From contig CM054181.1 of assembly GCA_028829895.1 (NCBI GenBank), positions 35,140,259 through 35,204,258 on the forward strand: DNA of 64,000 bases. Reading direction: 5' to 3'. The translations under genes were made by a program, and so were the position numbers. Of this stretch, positions 1-13,589 are shown in pieces. Under the pieces are notes generated by a model. The model ran no database searches. It saw nothing but the letters and a program-made list of their open reading frames with translations, and had not been told where the DNA came from. Every line of letters starts with the position of its first letter. Within the stretch, counting starts at the first letter, position 1. This stretch comes from Sinotaia quadrata. Taxonomy: Eukaryota; Mollusca; Gastropoda; Architaenioglossa; Viviparidae.

Positions 1-3000
1 TTGAGAGATGGGGGATATTCAGTGTCTTTAGCCTGTTTTAATTTGTACTTTTTTCATAGGTGGACTGTTTTAGTGTTTAGTATAGAGCATTAGCAGGGGT
101 GTGCAACATTTTTCATTGGTGGGCAATTTTCAAACAATGGAACAACAATTAGGGCTAGTCACCATCAAAAATATGTAATCTAATTACAGCTAGTGTATTG
201 AGTTATGAATAAAAATGGTTAGCGATGACTGGCCTGGCAGGCTGGGTTCTGTGGGCTGCATGTTGCACAGCCCTGGTAGGCCTATATAGTAATGTGCAAA
301 ATGTTTTAGATGATTATTGAAATAAGTGATAGTGAATAAATAAGTACTCACTCTTGCACGTGCATATACCCTTGTACAAAAAATATTGTCTCAAAATAAT
401 GAACTTTATGTGTAGATAGCATATGTAGAAGCTTAAAACAGTTGGTTGAATGGATGATTGATTGGTAATTATAAAAATATACCAGGATTGGATCATTTTG
501 ACCCACCTTGTAGGGATAAGGTTAATGAATATACTGTACGATTGAGTGAAATGATAGGATTTGTCTAATTTAATTTTGTATGGTATCTGTAGAATCTGAG
601 TAATTCTTTTGTTTATTGCAGTGGGCTTTCTTTTATTATGTGCTTAGATGTTAGTTGTTCATCATAATCACTATTAGTAAATTAAATTTTAAGCTTCTCA
701 TTCTAACCTAATTTTAGTTTAACAATTTTTTTTGCCCTTTATTTTTGTTAAGTGTCCTTTAGCTGCTATTTTTGTCGCCTTTTCATTAATGCTTGTTTGA
801 TAGGAACCATTGCTTCATCAGATGATGTGTTTATGTCATAGAAAGTATATTTTTTACAAAATAGATTAAACAATAGATCTAAACACTAACAACATAGAAT
901 ATGTCCCTTCCAACTTAATAGTTTGGTAATGAATTGTGATCCCTCAATTTAAAAGAGTGTGAAGCCATGTATTTTAATCAGCCTATATCAGTATTTGGTA
1001 CCATTTTGATCTCAGAACTCCTCACAAGACTATAGTATAAGCTCAACACTGAAATAGATTTTGTGACAAATGGATCAACAGTCACTCAAAAAACTGTTGT
1101 AAAGATAGGGACAGTCTTGAATAATAATTCTAAAAGAATCTGTTCTCACTAGTAAATAAACATGTGCACTATCTGAAAACAAATTGTAGTAAAAAAAGTA
1201 AAAATCATACTTTTTTCAAAATAGACAAAATGATTGAAAGCATTTTGCAGTATACTATACACAGTTTATGTATCTCAGCTTTGGATACATAATATATCCT
1301 ACTAATATGGGCATAATTATATATATTTTAAAAAATAAACTTAACAAAGATTGCTTGTAGGTACTAAGATAGTGACTCCTCTATATCCATGCATGTTTTC
1401 CAATGCAGTTTTCTAATTTTTACAATATCTCTTCCATTGTTGAGCAATGGACTGTTGAAAAGATCTGAGGAGATTGAAACAATATCATACTCAACCTTAT
1501 AAGTTTGATTTGAAGGGGGTTGTTTTATATATATATATGTAAGTAGACTTGTATTTTTTTGTAAAGTTGTTATTGAATTATACCCATGCTTGTAAGATAT
1601 GAGGGGCAGACACCGTGCTGCTACATTTAAATTATAGCTTATTGTATATTTTCACAAGTTTATTAACTTTTTCATTTTCTAGTATTTCTACATATACTGG
1701 AATCCACTATTAATTTACTTGTAGTTTGCTTGTATAATTTTTAAAATTTGATTTATTAGAATTAGAGATAATTGATGTTTTTTCTTTTAACACTAGTTCT
1801 TTATATGGCAATTATAGATGATAAGGAGTCCATAGATACTAAATACTTTTCCCTGACGCTGAGTTTGTGAGTCTGACTAGTTTTGTTATTAAAATATATG
1901 TGATTGACTATTTTTAATACTAATAGATAATCAATAATGATGATGTGTAGGCCTGTTACTGGGCTCTTCTAATCTAATTAGTAATATAGCATTAGCACTG
2001 GGAATATGTTTGCCTATTCCTGTTTTCCCTGTGATGGGAACATGGCATCCATTGTTATAAATAATTGTCCAATTGGTATATTCTTAAAGTATTAGTTCTA
2101 GGAATATGGTTTTTGGTTGCATTTGGATTTGGGAATGTGTTTTGGGTATGTGGACTTATTGATATATTTTTGAGTGGTTTGCATTTTATTCTAGTGTTTT
2201 ATTTAATACCTTCTTTCTCCTCAAATTTTAGTTTTGAGTTAAAATGGGTTTTTAATTGGGTAGCTCTTTCATGGGTGTTTTATGTGAGCATTGTTTGTAA
2301 TTTGAAACAGTTGTTTTACTAAATCAGAAGCAGATTTTATGTTAGGTTTTTCTTCTACTGAAACACTTTCTACACAAATGTACACAGAAACCATGACTTC
2401 TGGTGAACACTAAATGCTACAATTTCAGATCTGTACTTTCTTTTTTTGGTTACATTCTTCACATCCTAGACCAAGCTGATACTGTGATAGTCATCCATCC
2501 TCAATTAGCAATGCTGCTAGACTGCAGAGGATCATCTTCCCCAACACACTGCTATTTATTTTGTTTTGGGAGAGTACATACCTATATAAAGTAATCCTCA
2601 TCTGCTTGCACTACACTTGGGAGAACAGCCTTTAAACATAACATTGTAGAACATGTATTACATTGTTTTATCGTTTTTTTGATCCTTGCAGTAAATGGTC
2701 TTAATCTACCTTTTATTGCATTCATCATTACTCTTTGTTCATTCTATTAACTTTCTACAACTATCTAGTCGTGATTGAGTGTGATTGGAGGTGAGGCATA
2801 TATCTGTCTGTTGAGCAACCAGCTACATCAGTTTTTGTTGTTGACTGTATTCATGCCTAGGCTTTGGGTGTGAGGAGAGTGTGTTTGGCACACTAATACC
2901 AACATCTGTAATCATATTCACTAATCCATCTCTTTCTCTGCCTCACACACACACATTCTATGCATTTTTAAGTTCCTAAATTTAATACAATTCCTTGCAC

Positions 3001-3650
3001 ATTTTTGTTGCCTCCTAAATTTGTTTTATGTAGTAAATTATTGCAATTTGATCAGTTAACAGATAATTGTAAAATGAAATAGCCACAGATGTTATGTCAT
3101 GAGAAGAAAATCAAAATCAAAGACCACGACAGCTCACACTCAAAATTTTATTGTTTTTTGGTGTCAAGGCAGATTTAACTGTTCATTATTAAGTATTTAA
3201 TTTATATTCAAGTGAATATTTAGATACAGCATTATTTGCAATAGGCATAAAACAATTTCTACAGAATTTCTCTATCTGTTATCAAATTTTATTTTATTTC
3301 AAAATAGGTTTCTTTAATTTGTTTATGTTTACATGTTAACCAAGAGTCTGAATTATTTGGATAAAACTTTTCAGTCTTATATTTTAGTATATTATTGTTA
3401 CTTAGAATTTTTATTTTTATAAAATCATTATACACAGTACCCCTTCGTTTTGTTTCATTCTAATGCATGTTTGCTGAAAGCACTACTTCTTTTTGGTTGT
3501 TTTGAATCAATATGTTGTAATGCACAAGTCAATAAAAGGTAGATTAAGACCATTCACTCCATAGATCAGAAAAAAGATAAAACACTAAAATCTTTAACAA
3601 CCAAAATCAGGTTTCTTGACACAAGCTTAGTTAGAAATTGAAAGGAAATG
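1..3650. other. AT-rich non-coding DNA, no gene seen
   Basis: Apart from a small MITE at 94-275 I see only AT-rich sequence with short random open frames and no splice-bounded coding block. It could be intergenic or the long 3' UTR of an upstream gene. Confidence 0.5.
94..275. mobile_element. Small hAT-like MITE
   Basis: Begins caggggtgtgcaacat and ends atgttgcacagccctg, a 16-bp inverted repeat with one mismatch. I could not find a convincing 8-bp target-site duplication, so the insertion is probably old. Confidence 0.55.
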
Positions 3651-4286
3651 TTTTTAATAATTGTGTATCCTTTTAATTGTTTTCCTTTTCCAACCGTTAG
3701 GTTGATACTGCACTTGTATTGTCAGATATGTGTATTACTATAATCTACAGTCCTGGATCAGACATCTGTATAAAAGTGTATTACTATAACTAGAGACCTG
3801 TGTCAGATATCTGCATTACTATAATAACATGCTAATAGAAACATCGACCACGTGAAATAATCCAAACTTGTAAAGTTGAATCAGGAATCTCTTCGAAAAG
3901 GCCTCTTTACATAATACATGTAATACATTTTTCTAGATTTCATAATTTTCATTGGCTTCAATGCTTGCTCAGCAGGCAGTTTAACATACTTGTCTACCTT
4001 CATGAGTGAAGACGTAAGTTGATAGCTGTCCTTGGGCATCACTTTTAGCTCGCTACGCCAATGAAGAAAGCCTTTGGATCGAACTGAAAAAAGACTTTGA
4101 ACACATTGAGGAGAAAATTAAATCGGGAGGAAGTGTCTAAAAAGATTAAATTACGGGTAGCTTAAAGAGCAGTAATTCTGTATGACGATGGGTATGATAA
4201 AATAGTGGAGTTGCGAACAGTTAGCGATAAGAGAACTGATTGCTTTCTAAAGTTTTTGACTTGGAACTTGCACGCACACAGTAGAG

Positions 4287-4459
4287 CAGGGGTCACCAAC
4301 CTTTTTGCTACTGAGAGCTACTTCGTGGGTACTGAGTCATACGAAGGCTACCAGTTTGATACACTCTTCTAGTTTGCTTTTATACATTATTAATAATGTG
4401 AAGACTTAGAAAAGGCCTGCGGGCGACTCATGTGGTCATTGCGGGTGACTTGGTGCCCG
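4287..4459. mobile_element. 173-bp hAT MITE with 8-bp target-site duplication
   Basis: Starts caggggtcaccaac, a typical hAT end, and ends ttggtgcccg, an imperfect inverted match. It is flanked by the identical 8-mer cagtagag at 4279-4286 and 4460-4467, as expected for a hAT insertion. Confidence 0.65.
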
Positions 4460-5024
4460 CAGTAGAGGGAACTGAAATGCTATAGACAGCTCGCACTGCA
4501 ACTTGTTTTGTGCCAATGAGATCACATGATTTCGACCTGCAGAAATGAAAAATTCATGAAATTAATACATTTAGGCATATTAACGGATCTATAAAAAATT
4601 ATGACAACTGGGAAATGGAAAAGGTCAACCTTTTATATTATACAACTTCGGAGGCAGTTCTGAAATAGTTATTAATAAATATATTATTCGTCCCCAGAGA
4701 ACCAGTAAACTTTAAGAAATAAAAAACAGTTATTTCTTTAATTTCTTCACTTGTTGCTTTTCATAGCGGATCTATTTTAAAACTAAATATTTCACAGGTT
4801 GGGTCGAAACAAAAAAATGGCAAAACAAAATTTAAAAAAAACAACAAAACTTGCACTCGAACATTCTTATTTAAAGTACTAAATTTAGCACAATCCAAAA
4901 AGCAGTCTATCAGAACCTAAATCTTTTTGTCCGTAAACTAACAGTCACAGCCCACAATGAACAATAGAAATAAGTGATCACTCTCCCGAGGTGGGCAGTT
5001 CGCTGTGGCTAAAATGCACTACTG

Positions 5025-5417
5025 GACAGAAACAGCGTTGACAATGTAGACAGAAACAGCGTTGACAATGTATACAGGAACAGCGTTGACAATGTAGACA
5101 GAAACAGCGTTGACAATGTAGACAGAAACAGCGTTGACAATGTAGACAGAAACAGTGTTGACAATGTAGACAGAAACAGCTTTGACAATGTATACAGGAA
5201 CAGTGTTGACAATGTAGACAGAAACAGTGTTGACAATGTATACAGGAACAGTGTTGACAATGTAGACAGAAACAGTGTTGACAATGTATACAGGACAGTG
5301 TTGACAATGTAGACAGAAACAGTGTTGACAATGTATACAGGACAGTGTTGACAATGTAGACAGAAACAGTGTTGACAATGTAGACAGAAACAAGTGTTGA
5401 CAATGTATACAGGAACA
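5025..5417. repeat. 24-bp minisatellite, about 16-17 copies
   Basis: Unit gacagaaacagcgttgacaa plus tgta, with variants tgtatacagg and gtgttgac. Because 24 is divisible by three, the complementary strand stays open in several frames as repeats of eight residues. These are not genes. Confidence 0.9.
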
Positions 5418-6826
5418 AGATACTGTTATTTGGCGATAAGAACGGAACCATTTACAAATAGACACCCGTTGCTAAAGCTATCAAGAAACAGACTGTTGTC
5501 CCATCATCCATACAGAACCAGTTATTGCAGTAGGCTCATGAAAGTGTAAAAGAACACCACATACATTAACAGTTTTAGCTCATCTTTAAAGGAGATTCAA
5601 ATTTATCAGTTCCTCCTCTTAGTCGTAACTTTTTTATTTCGCGCGGTTAAGCAAGTCACTAATACACAAAAAAAATCCTCTCTGTGACGAAAGCATTTGG
5701 CTTTCAAGGAAAGTTACAAAGCCAGAACACACATTTCTTACGCCGCACGTTCGCATAGCCGCGACGAATATCCTTATCCTCATGACTGACTTTGCATAAA
5801 GAGAATTGTGACCAAGTTTTGAGTTCATACCAACAATGTCAAACTAGAAAAAAATCTGGAAACTTCGGATAAAGTTATCAGGAGTGACCACAAATCTGCA
5901 CTGAGGAACCTGTCACTATAACAAATCAACTCCTCTTTTCAGTGAGCCCAGACAACAGCAGCCAATAACAGTCAACGGAAAGTAAGTTCTGGCTACCACC
6001 TATCTAATTAAGTGCTGGTTCAGAGGCACGACCTCAAATTAACGAAGGCCTTTTCGCGACTTTGAGGAAACTAACGGTTTCCCCGCCGAAATAGCTAATA
6101 CCCCAAGAGCATTAAAATTCATTAACAAGAACAATCTTGAAATAAAAATCGTCGACGTAAAAGTTAAAATTGTATTTTATGTTGAAGTTTAAACTGATGA
6201 TATATCAGATTATATTAGGTTTTAGTGGTGTAATTCATTAATTGTTTTAGAACAGGCTATAACAGATTTTAAGAAAATATAAATATATTACTAATAGAAA
6301 AAGTTTCCTACAGTGATGTTTATTAACGGTTGCACTTAACTTGCATATTTACTATCATTGAGCAGCAGTAGTTTTAACAAACATAACAATTCTTAAAGTA
6401 TAATGATGTTTTAAAAATCTACTCAGTGATGATAATTAATGTCGTAATTTTAGCATAATTATATAAACGATTAGTTAAAATAACCAAAGGCGTTTAAATA
6501 TTTTTTAAAAAGTAATATTTCAAGATAAAGTTCAATTGATTACTATTATTTAAGAATAATAAGATAATTAAAATATTGCCTGAGAATTAATTATGTAGTT
6601 TATAGTTTCAAGTTTTCGCTGCTTAAACAAGTCTGAATCTAGCATTATGTAGTGTCAAAGTACGTTTTGAAGTATCGCTCAAACCCGTTACTTTTGACTT
6701 ATTTCTGTCTTTTTGTAATTTAATCATTAGAAACTTCACATCATTTTAGTACTGTTTGTTGATTTAAAGTAATTCATTATCAAATTATTAACTTGATACA
6801 CTTTGTATAGATCAAATGTTCTAGTC
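5418..6826. other. Non-coding stretch with scattered CpG, no gene recognised
   Basis: Sequence from about 5.6 to 6.1 kb is richer in CG dinucleotides than its surroundings (for example gcgcgg, gccgcgacg, cgccgaaat). No coding block with splice sites or family similarity is visible on either strand. Confidence 0.4.
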
Positions 6827-7085
6827 CAGTGTTTCTCAAACTTAATTCCCGACACATTGATGGTAGGTGGCATATTTCTCATTATAAATATAATTATTGA
6901 CTCATTAATTTTAACCATTCCAGTTGGTATTACTGACAATTTACTTGTTCTCTTGTATTAATAAAGAACGTTGTTGAAAATATTTAATACCTATTTTTAC
7001 ATTATTTCATCCTAATTTCCCGTTTTAATACAAACACTTTTTTTCTTGTTTCTCGAGGCACACCCTTTGAGAATCGCCGCTCTGA
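6827..7085. mobile_element. hAT-like MITE
   Basis: Begins cagtgtttctcaaactt and ends with the imperfect inverse (ttgagaatcgccgctctg). Flanks ttctagtc and cgctagtc share 6 of 8 bases, consistent with a worn 8-bp duplication. Confidence 0.5.
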
Positions 7086-7486
7086 CGCTAGTCATTTACC
7101 ACGTAGGGCGTCAGTTTGATCTGAAAGATGATTAAAAGGAAATACGTTTCCTATATTTTATACGTACTTAATACATGTTGTAAGATTAATAACGGCAACT
7201 GATTTCAGCGCTAGGCTAGACTAGAGCCTTTTGATTCTATACAACTTGAGCAAACAGGAAAAAATTAGATTTACAGCCTGATGTAAATGTTGATATTGTT
7301 AAACGATTCTTTCCTTTCAGAATGTAATGTAACCTCAATGTCTGAAAGCCTGAATGCACGTTTATAATTATAAACGCCATGGAGATGGAAAAAAAATATC
7401 AGTATAATGCAATGCATGCGATTTAATTGGCTTGGTGGGTAAAGCGTTTTGATCTACTATTTTAACATCGATTAATTTATAGTATT

Positions 7487-8726
7487 TGTGACACGGGCAC
7501 GACACTTAGTTAATGAAGATAATAATTATTATTAATTAATTTTTCATAACTAATTACAAGTGATGAGAATATTAATTTTATTAATGATCCTCCAACAGAC
7601 ACCACTCGTCTCTCACTTGACCGATATTTTGGCGTTGTAAATATTTTCTTTATTCCACAACATCAACCAACATTCGTGAGTGGAAAACTTCTTGCTAAAG
7701 GAGAAGACAAATCCGTCTTTAATCTATTTTTTGCAGCCCCCATCTACCCACTTTCTTCTCCAACATAAGCTTACCAAATTCAATATGAAGGTCAGTAAGA
7801 AGGTCAGTAAATTTAACAATAAATTTATTCAAAGAAAAATCAAATATACCAATGACAATTACAATGAAGTAGATAACTTGATATCAATAATTATATTTTA
7901 TAATCCACAAACCCATATTCAGATAGCTATTGTTTACAGTCTCTCACTACATATATCTGATAATAAAATATATAATTACAGTTCAACAATAGAGTCAGTA
8001 CAAATTGCAGGTTAGTCCTATCAGAGAATAGAAATGGAATTATTAGCGGTAGATTATTATAAACTTTCACATGACCTAGATTAGTACAGCCTCCACAGTC
8101 TTTCAGCGCCACAATGTCAAAGTGTCCGAGCTTAGCCTGTGTTAGCATGTGTTTCTCGCCTCATGCTAAGATAACACCAACACATTGTTTCCTCTCAACC
8201 AATTTGGCGTTATCTCCACTGTGTCGGTTTCTTAAGCAGAACACAATCACAATGGTTCTAGTACTGTACTGATGTACTGATTCCTTGCTTTTGTACAGCA
8301 AGAGTGCCTAGTGTATTCCTTTAACGCTTATACACACTGCAACAGACGTTTCACATGCCTCAAATTTGAAAGTCAGAAGAAGGCACTTGTTCACACTCAA
8401 GCTAATGACTGCCTTCAAGCCAGACTTCTCTCTTCTTTACTCTATTCAAAGCAAATAAAGGTAAGAATTCTCTATAGTAACTGAATTCTTTAATCTCAGC
8501 CCATTGGCTGATCTAGTTTTCATAAATAAAAATCATTGGATAATAGAAAACTGCTCACTCAGGTTAGTAACTATAGAATATTCTTGCCTTAGGTTGTTTA
8601 CTTCAAACTCAGACACTTTAAAACTAACACCATAAGGAGTGCCCAAGGTCGGGTTACTCTGACAATTTAGCAATTTGTATAACAATTAAATTTAAAAAGA
8701 GGGAGGGGCAAATTTACTCTGTCACA
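7487..8726 (+). mobile_element. Solo LTR (about 1240 bp) with 5-bp target-site duplication
   Basis: Starts TGTGACAC and ends CTGTCACA, the TG...CA form of a long terminal repeat, and is flanked on both sides by GTATT (7482-7486 and 8727-8731). No retroviral-type coding region lies inside. A related full-length copy is at 48620-50181, with fragments near 21.9, 25.2 and 51.7 kb. The superfamily cannot be told from the LTR alone. Confidence 0.75.
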
Positions 8727-8979
8727 GTATTATTTTGACATTATTTTATTTCTTGATTTTGATTATTCTTTCTTGGTAAATCAGTATTTTAGAGACTAGA
8801 CTAACGATTTCGTAATTACAGCGGTAGTGATTTACAATTTCTGGACCTCTGCCCTCTCTCTCCTCTGTCAAAACATGTTACTGTTATAAATTAAATCTCT
8901 CTCCCCAAACGTCTTTATGTGCTATTCTATATTGATAGCCCCTTACCAATGAAAACCATTCAAAAACAACAACAAAAAA

Positions 8980-10560
8980 TAGAAACAGCCGGGTCGGTCT
9001 TGCCATGTAACATATTACGTCAATAAAATTGACATATCTCAGTTACATCTTCATCAGCACATCAGTTCGAACCTTCAACAGATCAGACGTGCCAATTTTT
9101 TGCTCCCCTTCTTTTGGTACGGATCACTGAGATAAGGACGGAAAGGCGAAACACACGAGCATCAAATGCTACAGCCAACCCTACCCCCAAACCCTTCTTA
9201 GGGCGGGAAAAAGAAGAATAGTTGAATACACCATAAAATGTATAAATAGAACGATCAAAGAGGAAAATTAATATACCCCTTATGACTTCACTATTACTTC
9301 AGGAAAAACTCTTGATAAAACTTTCCATGAACTAATATGTGCTCTCAGCCATATCGCGGCAAAGAGGTTCGAACCTCCTCAACTGGGGAAAAAAAATCAG
9401 TGCGACTATGGATGCATGCCTGAAATTCCGTCTCCAATTATTAAAAGACTACTCTTTTAGAAGAAATAAGAACACCACCACCATTGACCGACAGTGAAAC
9501 TCAAACAACCAGCATTTGGAAAATACCACCAATAAAAACTAAAGTTATTTCTTCACAGACTGTGAACACAGGAAATCGTATGAAACAGGCTTTTTCCCCA
9601 GACACCAAGTACAGCGACTAATGAAAAGAAAATGCAGACACCATCTTACTCAAACAGAGGACAAAAGAGTACAGACAACCTCAACGAAGAAAGAGGATAA
9701 TAAGAAAAGACAAAATGTAGCCAATGCTCATACCAAAAGCAATGAGATGAAGGAAAGAAAAAATTCAAACCAAAAATAACTACACCAGGGAACCAGACAA
9801 ACAGACTGAAGTTGATACCGTTGTGGATGAGGTTTCAAGGGTGCTTGAGGCCCCACCCCTCTCACCTTTAGCACTGACACCACCTAGAGTCCTAGACCAT
9901 CGACCACGGTGACGTCAACAACAGAAGGCCAGCCAACAACAACAACAGAACAGGGCCAAAGAAGTAAAAGACAGCGCCCACCACAGCATATTTGAAAACA
10001 GCAACAGCGCCAACAGATCCACAACGGCAACAACAGCAGCCACAACAACGACGCAGGTAACTACCACTACCAACAACATCGAAAAACAATGGCAGTACTA
10101 CGAACATAGTATCCACAATGGGTTTTTTTTAGCCACCCAGTGGCCGACATGATCCAGCTGATGCTTGACCACTTATACTGGCCACCAACACCCATCTTTA
10201 GACATCCCAACGGACGCCGGGGACAGCCATAGCAACGACAACGATTACCAGTGAGGAGGCCGGGGTGGGTGGGTGAACATCCCGGGCACATGTACACACT
10301 AGGTACAGATTTGGTGTGTTACTAACCTGGGCTCTGTAAGACACCCCCTCTCACTTCAACATCAGGAACGATTACAACAACTTCACCACCAGGAACGATA
10401 ACAACAACCACAACTTCAGCCCACGGATTGCCGGGTTGGAGTCCGCCTTTGCCAGCCAGACATGTTTGCAAACGGACGAACGCAGCCAGAGGCCTTATTC
10501 CCCCCTCCCTTCCCCCTTCTCCCAGCGAGTTAACAACAAACAACATATTACGTTTCCCCT
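8980..10560 (+). other. Less AT-rich block, probably a decayed element ORF, unidentified
   Basis: Composition changes sharply to C/A-rich sequence with many caacaac runs. Read on the plus strand it gives broken Thr/Gln/Pro/Lys-rich protein-like stretches interrupted by stops. This would fit an old gag- or ORF1-like remnant but I recognise no family. Minus-strand open frames here are Cys/Val-rich complements of the caa runs. Confidence 0.3.
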
Positions 10561-11101
10561 TAAGTCCTCGGCAAATATTGCATGATATTTAAACATGCGG
10601 TGGTCAGTAGGTGCTATTTGCCATAATTATTGACTTGAATTTGCTGACGGAGTTGTCAGTCACGACGGTACAAAAGTTTAAGTAAAATCAAGATTGGCAA
10701 GAGCAATTCATTATTATCAGATGCTGCTGGCTGTCAGTAAGTGTTACAGTTTGATCAGTACTCTTATCTCGTGGATACATATGTACCCAATCAATAAACA
10801 CTAGATATTGATACCAAGTAAGTCCAAGAATTATGGGCCATGGGGTTTTGGATGGATTTTTACCAGACCATCACGTGATATGATTTGTTCTGGAAGATTT
10901 GAGTAATTTCCTTGTTGTTAATGTAAGTGTAGATTTCTGATGGGTGAATGCGAATAGGACTTGATATTGTGTGCCATACTCGGTCCTGGCAATTTTAGAC
11001 TAAACACATTAAACTACCTATTAGAGACCAACGCAGACAACCGAGAAATTATTATTAGGGTGATGTCTGGTATTATGATTATTATTTCACGCCCCACCCC
11101 C

Positions 11102-11103
<2 letters not shown>

Positions 11104-11167
<64 letters not shown>
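11104..11167. repeat. (CA)n microsatellite, about 32 units
   Basis: Uninterrupted CA dinucleotides. Open frames crossing it on both strands are artefacts of the repeat. Confidence 0.98.
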
Positions 11168-11170
<3 letters not shown>

Positions 11171-11684
11171 CAAAGAAAATTGCCGTAATACACTTTCAGG
11201 TAGACAGCCAAGTTGATTTAAATATCGAAATAAAGTAGATCGGTAGTTCTTGAGTGTGAATTGGGTTTTGTTTCTACTAATGCATAAATGTTTAGTGTGC
11301 AAGAGTGCATTGCATAAAAAGGAAGTAAATGTAATCAAAAAGGAGGGAAAAAAGAAAAGAACTGTCTACGATATATCAATTTTCGAAGGAGCTCCAAGTT
11401 TACAATCAATGATCGCCAAGTTCAGTATTCACGGAGGTTGAAATGAACAACTGCAATAGTTTACAGGATGAAAAAAAAGTAAAGATGTCCACAAACGTGA
11501 TTCAAATGAAACAAATGTTCTTACGAGTTAAGATAAATTTAGAATAATAAATATATTACAACATTTTTGTTTAATTTGTACCACGATGTGTAAGTGAGAA
11601 GTAACCCAAATCAAAATTCATACAAAATGGATTTACTTTTTAAAATTAAATAAAGTCTGTATTAGCCTGAGAACTAAGCTATTA

Positions 11685-11866
11685 GCGCGAAAGCGGCGGA
11701 AACCGGAAGCGCCCCCTACACTACGACGACTAAGCTACTTGTAGGCCTATTTGTTTTGTGTGGGTCCCTTTTCTACTAAACTCTGAGAAATATGCCGGAT
11801 GGCGACCCAGCTTATTGGTGGCAAGTTGGCGATCTTTCAACTCTTAAGAATTATCCAAATGAAGTT
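11685..11866 (+). promoter_or_regulatory. Candidate promoter and first exon of unknown gene
   Basis: A short CpG-containing island in AT-rich DNA: gcgcgaaagcggcggaaac then cggaagcgccccc includes an ETS-type core (CCGGAAG). About 85 bp downstream an ATG at 11792 opens a 26-codon frame beginning MPDGDPAYWWQVGD, ending at TAG 11870. A donor-like GTATAG at 11867 would leave 25 codons in phase 0. That phase does not fit the glycosyltransferase exons, so this would be another gene, a leader exon or chance. Confidence 0.3.
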
Positions 11867-12380
11867 GTATAGTGCTTATAATAGATAACATTTAATCGAA
11901 TTAAATTGTATAGTGTTTATAATAGATAACATTTAATCGAATTAAATTGTATAGTGCTTATTTTTTGATAACATTTCGATATAGTGTTTATAATAGATAA
12001 CATTTAATGAATTAAGTTGTATAGTGTTTATAATAGACAACATTTAATCGATTAAGTTGCATAGTGTTTATAATAGACAACATTTAATTGAATTAAATTG
12101 TATAGTGTTTTTAATAGACAACATATAATCGAATTAAGTTGTATAGTGTTTATAATAGACAACATTTAATCGAATTGGTTGTGCAGTGCCTGATATGACA
12201 ACAGTTAATCGAATTAAGTTGTGCTGTGTTTATGAAGGTATTACAGCTGTCCGAATAAAGTCGTGTAAAATTTAAGATAGACAGGAGTTGTCTGAATTAA
12301 GTTATGCAATGTTTGAGTTATGCAAAAGTTGTCCGAATGAAGTTTGTAGTGTTTATAACAAACAAGATTTATCCGAATTA
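11867..12380. repeat. 41-bp minisatellite, about 12 decaying copies
   Basis: Unit gtatagtgtttataatagat followed by aacatttaatcgaattaaatt. Copies diverge towards the 3' end. The first copy starts directly after the 25-codon frame described at 11792. Confidence 0.85.
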
Positions 12381-12944
12381 TGTGTTAATTCCTTACTTCA
12401 AAGTGCAGATAGTAGTTTAACTGCCAATATTTCATAATTATAATGTATTTCTTTTGGTCCATATTACTTTGTAAATCTGTTTTTTTCCTTAACAGTTTGT
12501 GGATTGATTATATTTGATCCTTGGTATTCCATGAGTTAAAATTAGAATTTCACTAGGTATCCGCATGGTTGACTTAATATGTATCTCTGAAATTTGACCT
12601 AGGTGTCTGGAATTTTTCCGAACACTGCTTCGATCGAACTAGACTACTAGAGGATTGCTTTTATGGTTATCAGCTTGCTTGTACTCAAGATCTGAAGTGA
12701 AATGTGTCAAAGTAATTAATGATCACTTATGTGTCGGAGGCCCCAAACTAGTTATTGATCACTTATATCTGTATGTGGTTTAAATCATTTCCTTTTATGG
12801 CGTCTGACTACTGCATATTCTGTTTATTGATATCCTGTACAAGACAATATTGTTAGATGTCCCAAAGAAACCAAAGTTCAGCAGAGACTATTGAGTGAAT
12901 GGAGAAAATTTTGCTCACTGATTCTGAGAATTTACAGAGCAAGT

Positions 12945-13345
12945 CATAAAAAGGACCATTTGTACAAGTCATAGATAGGACCATTATAACAAATCAGAAA
13001 AAAAGGGCCAGTTGTACAAGTCATAAATAAGACCATTATAACAAGTAAAAAAAAAAAGGACCATTATAACAAGTAAAAAAAAAAAAAAGACCATTTGTAC
13101 AGGTCATAAATAGGACCATTTGTACAAGTCATACAAAGGACCATTTGTACAGGTCATAAATAGGACCATTATAACAAGTAAAAAAAAAAGGACCATTTAT
13201 ACAAGTCATAAATAGGACCATTTTAACGTCATAAAAGTACCATTTACACAAGTCGTAAATAGGACCATTATATCAAGTCATAAAAAGGACCATTATATCG
13301 TCATAAAAAGGACCATTTGTACAAGTCATACAAAGGACCATAAAA
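12945..13345. repeat. Minisatellite of about 25 bp, irregular
   Basis: Repeated ggaccatttgtacaagtcat and aaaaa/aaata spacers, with variable-length A runs in the middle of the array. Confidence 0.85.
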
Positions 13346-13589
13346 CAATTTAGTTATTTTTACAAAAGGGCCTTTATAAGTTGTCAAATACAAGCAAAGG
13401 CGGTCAAAAACTGATGCCCCGACTAACTGGCTCGTAAAATTAGCTGCTCATGAGATCAGATCAAACATTTGTTGTGTGTAGAGGTATCTAATTTGTATGT
13501 AACAAGTTATCCTGATCTACATTCAACAGTGACCTATTTACTGTTAGACCTTTTACTTTCTGATGCTTTTAATTTCTAACATTTCGAAA

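Noticed and set aside
5019..5465. Overlapping minus-strand open frames of 91-157 codons
   Set aside because: They only read the 24-bp minisatellite in three frames; no start, splice or domain support.
9340..9400. tRNA-like B box (ggttcgaacc)
   Set aside because: The motif is a chance palindrome; no A box or cloverleaf arms could be built around it.
9892..10546. Minus-strand Cys- and Gly-rich open frames
   Set aside because: Complements of caacaac-rich sequence; no domain or conserved pattern.
11014..11338. Cys/Val and Thr/His repeat proteins
   Set aside because: Translation of the (CA)n microsatellite.
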